DNA of 34,785 nucleotides, taken from an uncultured Verrucomicrobiota bacterium (GTDB lineage: Bacteria > Verrucomicrobiota > Verrucomicrobiia > Opitutales > Opitutaceae). Position 1 is the stretch's first letter. Each line of letters begins with the position of its first letter. The notes below the pieces were generated by a model, which was given only the letters and a program-made list of their open reading frames with translations, had not been told where the DNA came from and did no database searches. Below are positions 26,510 through 34,390 of the stretch, piece by piece. A program made the translations under genes and the position numbers. The DNA lies in contig CAIOCT010000003.1 in assembly GCA_903856725.1 (NCBI GenBank), positions 1 through 34,785 on the forward strand. The letters run 5' to 3'.

Positions 26510-28756
26510 TTAGCTAATTAAATCAGGGGGCACGTTGCTGAGAGCGTCTTCCATGGTGGTGAGCCCCATTTTGACTTTCAGCATCGAATCTTGGTGGAGC
26601 GTCTTCATGCCATTTTGCATGCAGACGCGCTTGAGGTCGGCGACTTCGACTTCTTTATTAATGGCTTCGACGATGGCTTCGCAATTAACCATGAGCTCAT
26701 GAATGCCAACGCGGCCCTTATAACCGTTACCGCCACAAATATGGCAGCCGCCGGGGGCTGCTTTGTAAATTTCAAAGGGCCCCGTTTCGCCTAGGGCCTT
26801 GGTGAGTAGCGCGAGCTCACGGCCTTCTGGAACATACTTAACTTTGCAATTTTTGCAGACCCGGCGCAAGAGGCGCTGGGCGCACACGGCGACGAGTGCG
26901 GCCGAGATGTTAAAAGGTTCGATGCCCATTTCCCCCATGCGGGCAACTGTCGAAGGTGCATCATTGGTGTGGAGGGTAGAGACGAGTAAGTGACCGGTGA
27001 GCGCCGCTTCACAGGCGATTTGGGCGGTTTCTTTATCACGAATTTCACCGACCAAGATAATGTCGGGGTCCATGCGAAGGTAGCAGCGCAGGGCGCGCTC
27101 AAAGGTTAAGCCGATCTGGCGACTCATCTGCATTTGGTTGATGCCGGCGAGCGTGTACTCGATGGGGTCTTCGGCGGTCTGAATATTTACATCCGGCGTA
27201 TTTACTTCGCCCAGCGCCGAGTAAAGCGTCATCGACTTGCCAGAGCCAGTTGGGCCGCAGTGCAAAATCATGCCGTAAGGCTGACGGACACACTCGCGGT
27301 ATTTGGCTAGATTTTCGTCAGAGAACCCGAGAGCCGTGAGTGGCAAGGTGGACTTTTGCTTATCCAGAATACGCATGACCACTTTCTCGCCGTGATTCAT
27401 TGGTCCGGTGGCGACGCGTAAATCAATGTCGATATTCTTTTTGGTGAATTTCTTGAAAATAATGCGTCCGTCCTGGGGGAGTCGCCGCTCCGAAATGTCC
27501 AGGTTGCACATGATTTTCAAGCGAGCGACCATCGCAAAGGCGACTTGCTTCGGGAGGCGCATTTTTTCGATACACATACCGTCGATCCGGTACCGGACCA
27601 ATAGATCCTTCTCCATTGGCTCAACGTGAATGTCGGAAGCGCCAGAAACGTAGGCATCCTCGATGATGCGATTGGTCAGCTGAATAATTGGCGCAGAATC
27701 CTCGCTTTCGAGATCCGCGGCCTTGACCTCCCCGGTGCCACCTTCTGTGTAAGCGCCGGCAATGAGATCTTTGACCTCATCGATATCTACTTCAGTGGCA
27801 TCAGCTTTTTTGGTGACGCTGGAATCTTTAAAATATTTCTTGAGAAGAACGTCGAGGAGACTAGCCGGAATGACGCTCACTTCATCGATGCTCAGTTCCG
27901 TTGCCATCGAGAATGCCTCTCGTTTGGCATAGTCCAGCGGGTTGGTCATCAAGACTGAGCAGGAGTTGCTCCCTGTTTTTTTATAGGGGAAGATACTCTC
28001 GCGGCGGATGATAGCATCGCCGGTTATTTCGACGAGTTTCTCATCAATTTCGACTTCATCGGGGGTGGTCACCAAAGGCAGTTCCGTGAACTTGGCGATA
28101 AACTTTGCCATGTCCTCGGGCGTTAGCTGGAACTTTGGATCCAGCATGCGCTGGATGAGCGTGGAAGAGTATTCTGCTACCTCGCGAAGCGCGGCGAGGT
28201 CTTTGTCGGTAAATTGGCTATCGGTGCCGGCGGCTGGCTCTTTGTTGAGGACTTGGATGGCCCCAATGATGATGTTGGTCTTGAGCGGGACCGTGAGCAT
28301 TGAGTTAACCTCAAAGCCCACATTGAGATTTTTTAGAGACGCCGCATCAGGTCCTTTGCCGCTGAAGAAAAGAGGTTCACCCGTCGTGATAACTTTGCCG
28401 ACGTTACCAGTGCCAGCTGGCAATTTAAGGGTGAGCAGTTTTTTGGTGGTATCCCGAAAGTGAACTTCTTTACCGGTGTCGCTGCCCCAGAGGGTAGGCG
28501 AATAATAAACATGCTTGAAAGCGATTTCACCATTTTCGACGAGATAGAGCGTCATGGACTGCGCTTGGAGCGATTCCACCACTTTACTCGCGGTCAGTTC
28601 AATAACGGTGTTAACATCTTCTCGGCTGGGGGCGGGTTTGGAAATAACCTTGATGAGGAGAGACCGCCGGAGCGTGCCGGTGAGAATGCTAGCGGTTGAC
28701 ATAAGGTAAGGGGAGTAGGCTGGGTAAACGGCGGCGAATAAATTATCGCTGCTCAT
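26510..28756 (-). CDS. GAF-domain PilB/GspE-type secretion or pilus assembly ATPase
   Basis: A 748-residue hexameric ATPase of type II secretion/type IV pili. From the N-terminus: a GAF-like sensor domain (about 45-210, with [20 protein letters not shown] and [22 protein letters not shown]), an N-terminal GspE domain (about 220-330), and the motor domain with Walker A GPTGSGKS (501-508), the Asp box [10 protein letters not shown], Walker [13 protein letters not shown] and the His box [11 protein letters not shown] tetracysteine zinc site (CKNC and CHIC, about 40 residues apart) matches GspE/PilB. Catalytic residues are intact. An ATG at residue 19 (28702) is an alternative start. No pilin, PilC or secretin gene is in the window, so the machine it serves lies elsewhere. 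The usual family length is 500-580; the extra part is the GAF domain. Confidence 0.9.
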   Translation of the reverse strand: MSSDNLFAAVYPAYSPYLMSTASILTGTLRRSLLIKVISKPAPSREDVNTVIELTASKVVESLQAQSMTLYLVENGEIAFKHVYYSPTLWGSDTGKEVHFRDTTKKLLTLKLPAGTGNVGKVITTGEPLFFSGKGPDAASLKNLNVGFEVNSMLTVPLKTNIIIGAIQVLNKEPAAGTDSQFTDKDLAALREVAEYSSTLIQRMLDPKFQLTPEDMAKFIAKFTELPLVTTPDEVEIDEKLVEITGDAIIRRESIFPYKKTGSNSCSVLMTNPLDYAKREAFSMATELSIDEVSVIPASLLDVLLKKYFKDSSVTKKADATEVDIDEVKDLIAGAYTEGGTGEVKAADLESEDSAPIIQLTNRIIEDAYVSGASDIHVEPMEKDLLVRYRIDGMCIEKMRLPKQVAFAMVARLKIMCNLDISERRLPQDGRIIFKKFTKKNIDIDLRVATGPMNHGEKVVMRILDKQKSTLPLTALGFSDENLAKYRECVRQPYGMILHCGPTGSGKSMTLYSALGEVNTPDVNIQTAEDPIEYTLAGINQMQMSRQIGLTFERALRCYLRMDPDIILVGEIRDKETAQIACEAALTGHLLVSTLHTNDAPSTVARMGEMGIEPFNISAALVAVCAQRLLRRVCKNCKVKYVPEGRELALLTKALGETGPFEIYKAAPGGCHICGGNGYKGRVGIHELMVNCEAIVEAINKEVEVADLKRVCMQNGMKTLHQDSMLKVKMGLTTMEDALSNVPPDLIS

Positions 28757-28813
28757 TAAAAACGCTCTTGCTTGTATGGGCGATTTTTTGCGTGGTCGAG
28801 GGAGAATTTATCG

Positions 28814-29293
28814 ATGCTGCACTGGCTCAAAGAAAAATGGGGGAAATTGAGGCGACCAAAAACGCTGACCACACGGGCGGCTGATGGAATAAGGGGCGAG
28901 CAGTCGGCGGCGGATTTTTTAAAAAGCCGTCATGGGTTTACGGTTTTGGTACAAAATTGGCGAAATCCACGTGACCTGCGCGATGAGATTGATTTGGTCT
29001 GTCGCGATGGGGAGGTCCTGGTGTTCGTCGAAGTAAAGGCTCGAGCCGTCGGGGCGCTCGTTACAGGTTATTATGCGGTTGATGAGCGTAAAAAGCGGGC
29101 ACTTCGGCGCGCCGTACATGCTTATCTCGCGGCGCTCGCCACCCCGCCACGAACCTTTCGCTTTGATGTGGTAGAGGTTACTCTCAGCGGTCGTTTACCC
29201 CCGCAGATCATGCATTATCCCAATGCGCCCCTTTTTCCTGCTGGCTATCATATTGCTCGGCAGAGTACTTCGCTCGGCGAAGGGGCGCTTTAA
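28814..29293 (+). CDS. yraN: YraN-family (UPF0102) predicted endonuclease-fold protein
   Basis: A 159-residue protein of the YraN family, which has a restriction-endonuclease-like fold and an unsettled role linked to DNA processing. Motifs present: GEQSAADFLKSRHGFTVLVQNWRN, then DEIDLVCRDGEVLVFVEVKAR, which holds the ExD...EVK catalytic pattern. The residue before EIDL is aspartate instead of the common glycine, a mild variation. ATG 28814 is used because GGGAGA precedes it by about 8 bases and the family starts close to here; a TTG 42 bases upstream would add unrelated residues and fall in the 57-base divergent promoter region shared with the PilB/GspE-like gene. Confidence 0.88.
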   Translation: MLHWLKEKWGKLRRPKTLTTRAADGIRGEQSAADFLKSRHGFTVLVQNWRNPRDLRDEIDLVCRDGEVLVFVEVKARAVGALVTGYYAVDERKKRALRRAVHAYLAALATPPRTFRFDVVEVTLSGRLPPQIMHYPNAPLFPAGYHIARQSTSLGEGAL

Positions 29294-29424
29294 ACACGCA
29301 GAGAGTGCGGTTACTTCAGGTCAGCGTTACGCTGCTCTGCTGGGCTCACGAGAGGCTGTCATAGCGGCCTGCTCGACGGGAAAAACCTTGCGGGTGACTC
29401 GCATCAGAATGACCTTGCGTGCGC

Positions 29425-30966
29425 ATGGTGGAAGAATCACGGCATCCTTTTTTGCATGGTCTCAGCAAGCACCGCGGCTCGCCACCTACCGTCATTGTTA
29501 TTTTTGGAGCCTCGGGGGATTTGACTGCACGAAAATTGATCCCCGCAATTTATAATCTCGCGCATGATGGGTTGTTGCCGGCGGATTTTTACTTAATTGG
29601 GTTCGGGCGAAAGCCGATTCCGGACACGGAGTTTCAGCAAATCGCAGTGGACGCCATTAAGGAATTTTCGCGCCGCGAGCTGAATTCAGAGGTTTGGGCC
29701 CGCTTAGCTCGCCGAACTTTCTATTTGAGCGGCGGCTATGATGAGGCCGCAGCTTATGATCGGCTAACGCAGCGTATTGCCGGGCTCGAAAAAGAAGTCG
29801 GTCAGCCCCTGCAGTCTCTGTTCTATATTTCGACGCCGCCGTCAGTTTTTGCGCCAATTCTGAAAAATCTAGGAGCCAGTGGGCTGGCAGCTCGCTACGC
29901 GCAGCGGGCGCAACAGTCTAAGGTTATTGTCGAAAAGCCTTTCGGCCGTGACCTAGCCAGTGCCCAGGCGCTTAATCAGGAGCTCACGACGGTATTTGCT
30001 GAATCCCAAGTCTTCCGGATTGATCATTACTTGGGTAAGGAAACTGTGCAGGATTTGCTGGTGCAGCGCTTCGCTAATTCAATTTTTGAGCCACTCTGGA
30101 ATCGTCATTATATTGACTCGGTGCAGATCACCGTCGCCGAAGAGGTGGGGGTTGGTTCCCGTGCTGGGTATTATGAGCAGAGTGGGTGTTTGCGGGATAT
30201 GATCCAGAATCATACGTTGCAACTCCTCGCCTTAATGGCGATGGAGCCTCCGGTTTCCTTTGATCCAGAATCTATCCGTGATGAAAAAGTAAAATTGCTC
30301 GCAGCGATTCAACCTTTGCAGCTTGCGGGTCCAGCGAGCGATGTGGCCCGCGCTCAATATGCAGCAGGAATGATCGCCGGCGAGGCCGTGCCGGGCTATC
30401 TCGCTGAGTCTGCCGTCCAACCTAATTCTGCGACGGAAACTTACGCGGCGCTTCGGCTGAATATTAATAACGCTCGCTGGCAGGGGGTGCCCTTTTACCT
30501 TCGCTCGGGCAAGCGGTTGGCGCGGCGGGTGAGCGAGATTTCGATTCGCTTCAAACGTGCCTCCGGAAATATTTTTGCTGAAACAGAGCGCTTCAATCTC
30601 GCGCCGAATACGCTCTCTTTCCAGATCCAACCGGATGAGGGACTCAGTCTTATTTTAAATGCCAAAGTGCCTGGGTTGGAAACGCGCACGCAACCGGTGA
30701 AGATGAATTTTCGCTACGCCACTACTTTCGGATCAAACACGCCTGAGGCTTATGAGCGTCTTGTCCTCGATGCGATGATTGGTGATGGAACTCTCTTCAT
30801 TCGGGGTGATGAAACTGAGCGTTCGTGGCAGTTGATTACCCCGTTGCTCGATTATTGGGCGGGACAGGGACGCGTGGGTCTTGATACTTATCCCGCCGGT
30901 TCATGGGGCCCGGCAAATGCGGCCGCCTTACTGCAGGCTAACGGCCATACATGGAGAGAGCCGTGA
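29425..30966 (+). CDS. zwf: Glucose-6-phosphate 1-dehydrogenase
   Basis: A 513-residue enzyme for the first step of the oxidative pentose phosphate pathway: glucose 6-phosphate to 6-phosphogluconolactone with NADP+ reduction. The nucleotide-binding motif is VIFGASGDLTARKLIPAIY, the substrate motif is VEKPFGRDL, and the active-site signature RIDHYLGKETVQDLL starts at residue 198 with the catalytic-site histidine region. WNRHYIDSVQITVAEEVGVG and the C-terminal YERLVLDAMIGDGTLFIRGDE complete the fold. The N-terminus (HPFLHGL...SPPTVIVIFGASGDL) recalls the cyanobacterial type with its NPL..GL lead sequence. ATG 29425 is chosen; a GTG lies two codons before it. OpcA, an allosteric partner in other phyla, follows after 118 bases. 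Confidence 0.96.
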   Translation: MVEESRHPFLHGLSKHRGSPPTVIVIFGASGDLTARKLIPAIYNLAHDGLLPADFYLIGFGRKPIPDTEFQQIAVDAIKEFSRRELNSEVWARLARRTFYLSGGYDEAAAYDRLTQRIAGLEKEVGQPLQSLFYISTPPSVFAPILKNLGASGLAARYAQRAQQSKVIVEKPFGRDLASAQALNQELTTVFAESQVFRIDHYLGKETVQDLLVQRFANSIFEPLWNRHYIDSVQITVAEEVGVGSRAGYYEQSGCLRDMIQNHTLQLLALMAMEPPVSFDPESIRDEKVKLLAAIQPLQLAGPASDVARAQYAAGMIAGEAVPGYLAESAVQPNSATETYAALRLNINNARWQGVPFYLRSGKRLARRVSEISIRFKRASGNIFAETERFNLAPNTLSFQIQPDEGLSLILNAKVPGLETRTQPVKMNFRYATTFGSNTPEAYERLVLDAMIGDGTLFIRGDETERSWQLITPLLDYWAGQGRVGLDTYPAGSWGPANAAALLQANGHTWREP

Positions 30967-31084
30967 GTCAGGATCGAATGCTCGCCACGCTGCTAATCAG
31001 GATAAACTTGATTGATGCTTTGGTGAAGCTGTCGAATTTTATTTAATCTAAATATCCGCCAGCCCTCGTTATCATTTTTTCACG

Positions 31085-32050
31085 ATGCCAGCTTGCTTTA
31101 ATGCCTTGCCGGGAATGGAGGTTCCCGTCGGCGCCATTACCCGGGGATTTGATCGACTCTGGGCTGATACCAACGTCAGTGAGCAAAAAGCCATGCAGCT
31201 TAATCTCGTGCTGCATTTGGGGGTAGCCACTCCCCCCGCCGATGCCGTGGAGCAGTTCGCTGTCGCCCAGCGGTTGGCGCAGCGTTATCCCTGCCGAGTC
31301 GTGATCTTATGCCCCACTGAGGAGACTGACGGTCCTTTGAAATTTCGGGCTAAAATTTATGGCGAATGTTTTTTTGGAAAATCAAAGGATGATACGCGCT
31401 GCGTAGAATTTGTCGCCTTGAGTTACCCGCCTGCCGCCAAGGCGTATTTGCAGGATCAAGTATCGATATGCCTCTCGACAGACCTGCCTCTTTATTATTG
31501 GGCCCATCGATTCGTTTCGAGCAAGCGATTGAGCGATTATCACTATTTGCTCACGCGAGCGCAGCGTGTGATGTTTGACAGCGCTATTGTTTCGCCTGAC
31601 GCCCTGGATTTTGCTTGGCCAAATATTGCGGCGGTTCGAGATCTCGCATACACCCGTACATTGCCGCTGCGACAAAATCTTGGTCAATATCTGAGCCGTT
31701 ACGCGCCTGCGGCAATCATGAGCGGTTTAAAACAAGTTTTAATCTGTCATCACGCGACGCTGTCCGCTGAGGCAAATTGCTTGTTGAGCTGGGTTAAAAA
31801 AGGGCTCGTGCGCTCGGGTAGCAAGGGAGCCGACGGACTGGTTTTCACCGTGAGACCATTGGTCGGAGCAGGATGCTTTTCAATGGAGTTTACATACGCC
31901 TCCTCTGAAAAAATATTTCGCTGGACGGCTGATTTGGATGCAAATTGCTCTGAATTTATTGGTGATCTTGGTGCGGGCCGATCCACCCAAGTGATCGGCG
32001 CGCACTTATTGGCACCCGAGTTGGCGCTGAGTGAAGCTATGTTTTTTTAA
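31085..32050 (+). CDS. opcA: Glucose-6-phosphate dehydrogenase assembly/activator protein OpcA
   Basis: A 321-residue protein recognised from its pattern and its position behind zwf. Family features: QLNLVLHLGVATPP near the N-terminus, a strand-helix segment AQRYPCRVVILCP, then DQVSICLSTDLPLYYWAHRF, the OpcA hallmark of DLP followed by aromatic residues and W, and RAQRVMFDSAIV, which matches the family's DRVIVDSA-type segment. In cyanobacteria and actinobacteria OpcA binds G6PDH and raises its affinity for substrate, giving redox-responsive control of NADPH supply. The chain contains several cysteines that could carry a redox signal, though none is confirmed as regulatory. No enzyme motif is expected. 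ATG 31085 fits the family start. Confidence 0.82.
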   Translation: MPACFNALPGMEVPVGAITRGFDRLWADTNVSEQKAMQLNLVLHLGVATPPADAVEQFAVAQRLAQRYPCRVVILCPTEETDGPLKFRAKIYGECFFGKSKDDTRCVEFVALSYPPAAKAYLQDQVSICLSTDLPLYYWAHRFVSSKRLSDYHYLLTRAQRVMFDSAIVSPDALDFAWPNIAAVRDLAYTRTLPLRQNLGQYLSRYAPAAIMSGLKQVLICHHATLSAEANCLLSWVKKGLVRSGSKGADGLVFTVRPLVGAGCFSMEFTYASSEKIFRWTADLDANCSEFIGDLGAGRSTQVIGAHLLAPELALSEAMFF

Positions 32051-32246
32051 GGCGTCTTTTAAGAATTGGGAACAAGTCAATTTATGATGCGGGCGGCGTA
32101 GCTTTTACAGGAACCGCTAATTGAGAGCATGGCCATAGGTCTAGCAAAGTGGAGCCGGTTTCAGGCTTGATGGCGTTGCCTGGAGTTATGGATGCGTTGT
32201 CCTCGGCTGCGCGGAAGTTGGATGCCCTGATTAATCCAAAAGGGGG

Positions 32247-32298
32247 AGGCGAGGCAGCCTGGGCTCTGCTGGTGAATTTACACGAACCGACCTCGCCT
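32247..32298 (-). terminator. Possible tyrS terminator
   Basis: On the minus strand AGGCGAGG (32298-32291, including the tyrS stop) pairs with CCTCGCCT (32254-32247), and the second arm runs into CCCCCTTTT. The loop is long (36 bases) but holds its own small GCAG/CTGC hairpin. This is a plausible but imperfect terminator. The remaining gap between opcA and tyrS (32051-32246) shows no supported gene. Confidence 0.35.
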
Positions 32299-33580
32299 AG
32301 CCGCGGACACTCAGCACCACGTAGCTCTTCTTGCCTTTGCGTAGCAGGAGATATTTTCCAAATAACAAATCACTGGGAGTGACGTTCTTGGTATGATCAG
32401 CGACCCGAATATTATTTAAATAAATGCCGCCAGCTTCGAGGTCCTTGCGGGCAGCACCTTTGGAAGGGGCCAAGCCCGACAAGACGATCAGATCGATCAT
32501 GGCTGCACCTGGTCCAGCAAGCGTCTCTAGTGCCAAGTCCTTTGTGGGTACTTCGCCGACAATATCTTGAAAAATAGCGGCATTGATCCCCTCGAGCGAT
32601 CCACCGAAGAGAATTTCTGTCGCCTTGAGCGCCGCGGCAACAGCGTCGTCGCCGTGCACGAGCGTCGTCATCGCTTGCGCTAAGGTTTTTTGCGCAACGC
32701 GACCGCCGGGGTTAGCCTTTAGTTCCCCCTCGAGCGTGGTGATTTCAGCCTGCGATAGAAAAGTGAGCGTTTTTAGCAGCTTAATGACATCGGCGTCGTC
32801 TGTGTTGACGAAAAACTGGTAGAAGCGATAGGGGCTGGTTTTTTGGGGATCAAGCCAGACAGTCCCGGTGGCCGTTTTCCCATATTTGGAGCCATCGGAT
32901 TTAGTCAGCAGGGGGAACACGAGGCCCCAGACGGTCGCGCCGAGTTTTTTGCGAGTCAGTTCAGTCCCTACCGTTATGTTGCCCCACTGATCCGTGGCGC
33001 CAACTTGTAGCTCACAGTTAAAAACTTTTTTGAGATGCTGAAAATCAAATCCCTGCAGCAGCATATAGCTAAATTCAGTGAAGCTAATGCCGGTGCTCCG
33101 ATCCTCCATCCGTGACCTGACGGAATCTTTGGCGATCATGGAATTGACCGTGATGTGCTTGCCGATATCGCGAAGAAATTCGAGGAAAGTGACTTGGCCC
33201 GTCCAGTCATAGTTATTAACGACGCGGGCCGGATTATTTGCGCCGGTGAAATCCAAGAAGCGCGCTAGCTGTGGCTTAATGCAGCCGAGGTTATGCTCAA
33301 GTTGGGCGGGGGTCTGCAGATTGCGCTCATCCGATTTTCCTGAAGGATCGCCGACCATGCCCGTGGCACCACCGGCAAGCGCAATGGGATGATGCCCGTG
33401 CTGCTGGAAGCGACGCAACGCAAGGAGGGGCACGAGGTTGCCGACATGGAGTGAATCGGCCGTGGGATCAAAACCGCAGTAGAGCGTGATGGGGCCTTCG
33501 GCTAAGCGCTTAGCTAAAGCTTCGCGATCAGTGCAGTCGGCGTAAAGTCCTCGCCATTCGAGTTCGTCCAAAATCGTCAT
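32297..33580 (-). CDS. tyrS: Tyrosine-tRNA ligase
   Basis: A 427-residue class I aminoacyl-tRNA synthetase of the bacterial TyrRS type. The nucleotide-binding signature is YCGFDPTADSLHVGNLVPL with HVGN (45-48) as the HIGH motif; GGATGMVGDPSGKSDER and QVGATDQWGNITVG carry tyrosine-recognition and dimer residues; the KMSKS loop is present as KYGKT (232-236). The C-terminal S4 RNA-binding domain (about 360-420, LSGLAPSKGAARKDLEAGGIYLNNIRV) holds the tRNA. All parts are intact. It stands alone on the minus strand, divergent from the peroxiredoxin gene across a 238-base regulatory gap. No T-box is visible upstream. Confidence 0.97.
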   Translation of the reverse strand: MTILDELEWRGLYADCTDREALAKRLAEGPITLYCGFDPTADSLHVGNLVPLLALRRFQQHGHHPIALAGGATGMVGDPSGKSDERNLQTPAQLEHNLGCIKPQLARFLDFTGANNPARVVNNYDWTGQVTFLEFLRDIGKHITVNSMIAKDSVRSRMEDRSTGISFTEFSYMLLQGFDFQHLKKVFNCELQVGATDQWGNITVGTELTRKKLGATVWGLVFPLLTKSDGSKYGKTATGTVWLDPQKTSPYRFYQFFVNTDDADVIKLLKTLTFLSQAEITTLEGELKANPGGRVAQKTLAQAMTTLVHGDDAVAAALKATEILFGGSLEGINAAIFQDIVGEVPTKDLALETLAGPGAAMIDLIVLSGLAPSKGAARKDLEAGGIYLNNIRVADHTKNVTPSDLLFGKYLLLRKGKKSYVVLSVRG

Positions 33581-33653
33581 GGAATGATCGCTGTTATCGG
33601 CGGCGTTGGTAGGAGTGGCAAGGGGGATTTATTGCAGTTAGCGCTTCGGTGGA

Positions 33654-33683
33654 TTGAGCGGTTATACTAGTAGAACTTATACG
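33654..33683 (+). promoter_or_regulatory. Candidate sigma-70 promoter for the peroxiredoxin
   Basis: TTGAGC (33654-33659) and TATACG (33678-33683) are separated by 18 bases, in the gap between tyrS and the peroxiredoxin gene and reading toward the latter. The start codon is 135 bases downstream, giving a long leader. A second -10-like TATACT (33663-33668) lies inside the spacer. Confidence 0.35.
33661..33676. promoter_or_regulatory. 16-base operator-like palindrome in the tyrS/peroxiredoxin gap
   Basis: GTTATACTAGTAGAAC is symmetrical at 14 of 16 positions (only the fourth and thirteenth bases fail to pair) and fills the spacer of the proposed promoter almost exactly. A dimeric regulator bound here would cover the promoter. 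The regulator is not encoded next to it and is unknown. Confidence 0.45.
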
Positions 33684-33700
33684 CGACCTGCTTGTTTTAT

Positions 33701-33721
33701 TAACTACCTTCATAACTACCT
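33701..33721. repeat. Tandem TAACTACCT direct repeat
   Basis: Two perfect 9-base copies of TAACTACCT (33701-33709 and 33713-33721) are spaced 12 bases start to start, in the leader region of the peroxiredoxin gene. The spacing is near one helical turn, which could suit a regulator binding to one face of the DNA. Confidence 0.4.
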
Positions 33722-33772
33722 AAAATGGGTTGCCGGCCAGAGGTGGGTGGTAGTAGTACTTTCCCTTTCACG

Positions 33773-33788
33773 CGACGGGTAGCCGTCG
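33773..33788 (+). other. Leader hairpin ahead of the peroxiredoxin
   Basis: CGACGG, a GTAG loop and CCGTCG form a perfect 6-pair hairpin ending 30 bases before the start codon. It could affect message stability or translation, or be chance. Confidence 0.35.
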
Positions 33789-33818
33789 TTCAACCATAAT
33801 TCACTCATTCGCTTCTCT

Positions 33819-34292
33819 ATGCCTATTGCTATCGGTTCTAAAGCCCCAGATTTCACCCTTAAGTCAAAAGCCGCAGATGGCCTCAAAGACGTCACGCTCA
33901 GCGCGAATTTCGGCCAGAAGCAGACGGTTTTGCTTTTTTTCCCCTTGGCCTTTACGGGGGTCTGCACCCAAGAAATGTGCGACATCACCAGTGGCTTATC
34001 GGCCTATGCCAGCCTAGGGGCAGAAGTGATTGCGATCAGCGTCGACAGTCCGTTTGCCCAAGAAGCTTGGGCCAAAGCTAATAAAATTACGGTCACGATT
34101 GCTAGCGACCTGAATAAAACAGTTACGAAAGCCTATGATGTGTTATTCCCGATGCTCGCTGGAGTAGGTGACACTTCCGCCCGTGCGGCCTTCGTTATTG
34201 GGAAAGATGGGTTGGTTAAATATGCTGAGCAGACTGCGACGCCAAAAGATTTACCTAATTTTGACGCCGTTAAAGCAGCACTCGCTAAGTAA
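33819..34292 (+). CDS. Peroxiredoxin (AhpC/TSA family, PrxQ/AhpE-like)
   Basis: A 157-residue thiol peroxidase that reduces hydrogen peroxide and organic peroxides in the cytosol. The active-site motif is FFPLAFTGVCTQEMC: the PxxxTxxC pattern with the peroxidatic cysteine at C49 and a second cysteine at C54. The C-x4-C spacing is the one used by atypical two-cysteine PrxQ/BCP enzymes, while the FTGVC context recalls AhpE-like one-cysteine enzymes. A TSARAAFVIGKDGLVKY segment supplies the conserved arginine of the active site. The start ATG 33819 leads straight into the domain and no signal peptide is present. It is a single-gene unit bounded by a regulatory gap and a terminator. Confidence 0.93.
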   Translation: MPIAIGSKAPDFTLKSKAADGLKDVTLSANFGQKQTVLLFFPLAFTGVCTQEMCDITSGLSAYASLGAEVIAISVDSPFAQEAWAKANKITVTIASDLNKTVTKAYDVLFPMLAGVGDTSARAAFVIGKDGLVKYAEQTATPKDLPNFDAVKAALAK

Positions 34293-34300
34293 TTTTAATG

Positions 34301-34359
34301 GATGAGCCAGCTGGCTCGCGATAATTGAGTTTTTTCTAGCCAGCGGCTCGTCCCTTTTT
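34301..34359 (+). terminator. Rho-independent terminator of the peroxiredoxin
   Basis: The arm at 34301-34316 (GATGAGCC-A-GCTGGCT) pairs with 34338-34352 (AGCCAGC-GGCTCGTC) as a 15-pair stem with one bulged A and one G-T pair, around a 21-base loop, and is followed by CC and five T (34355-34359). The first arm is itself close to a palindrome (GAGCCAGCTGGCTC), so an alternative small hairpin can form. Confidence 0.7.
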
Positions 34360-34390
34360 CAGATTTATTGATCCGTCTACCGCAATTTCC

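Noticed and set aside
32149-32382. Plus-strand open frame of 77 codons between opcA and tyrS, checked as a possible 6-phosphogluconolactonase remnant
   Set aside because: It starts at GTG, has no recognisable motif, and its 3' third is antisense to the tyrS end. Nothing resembles the Pgl family.
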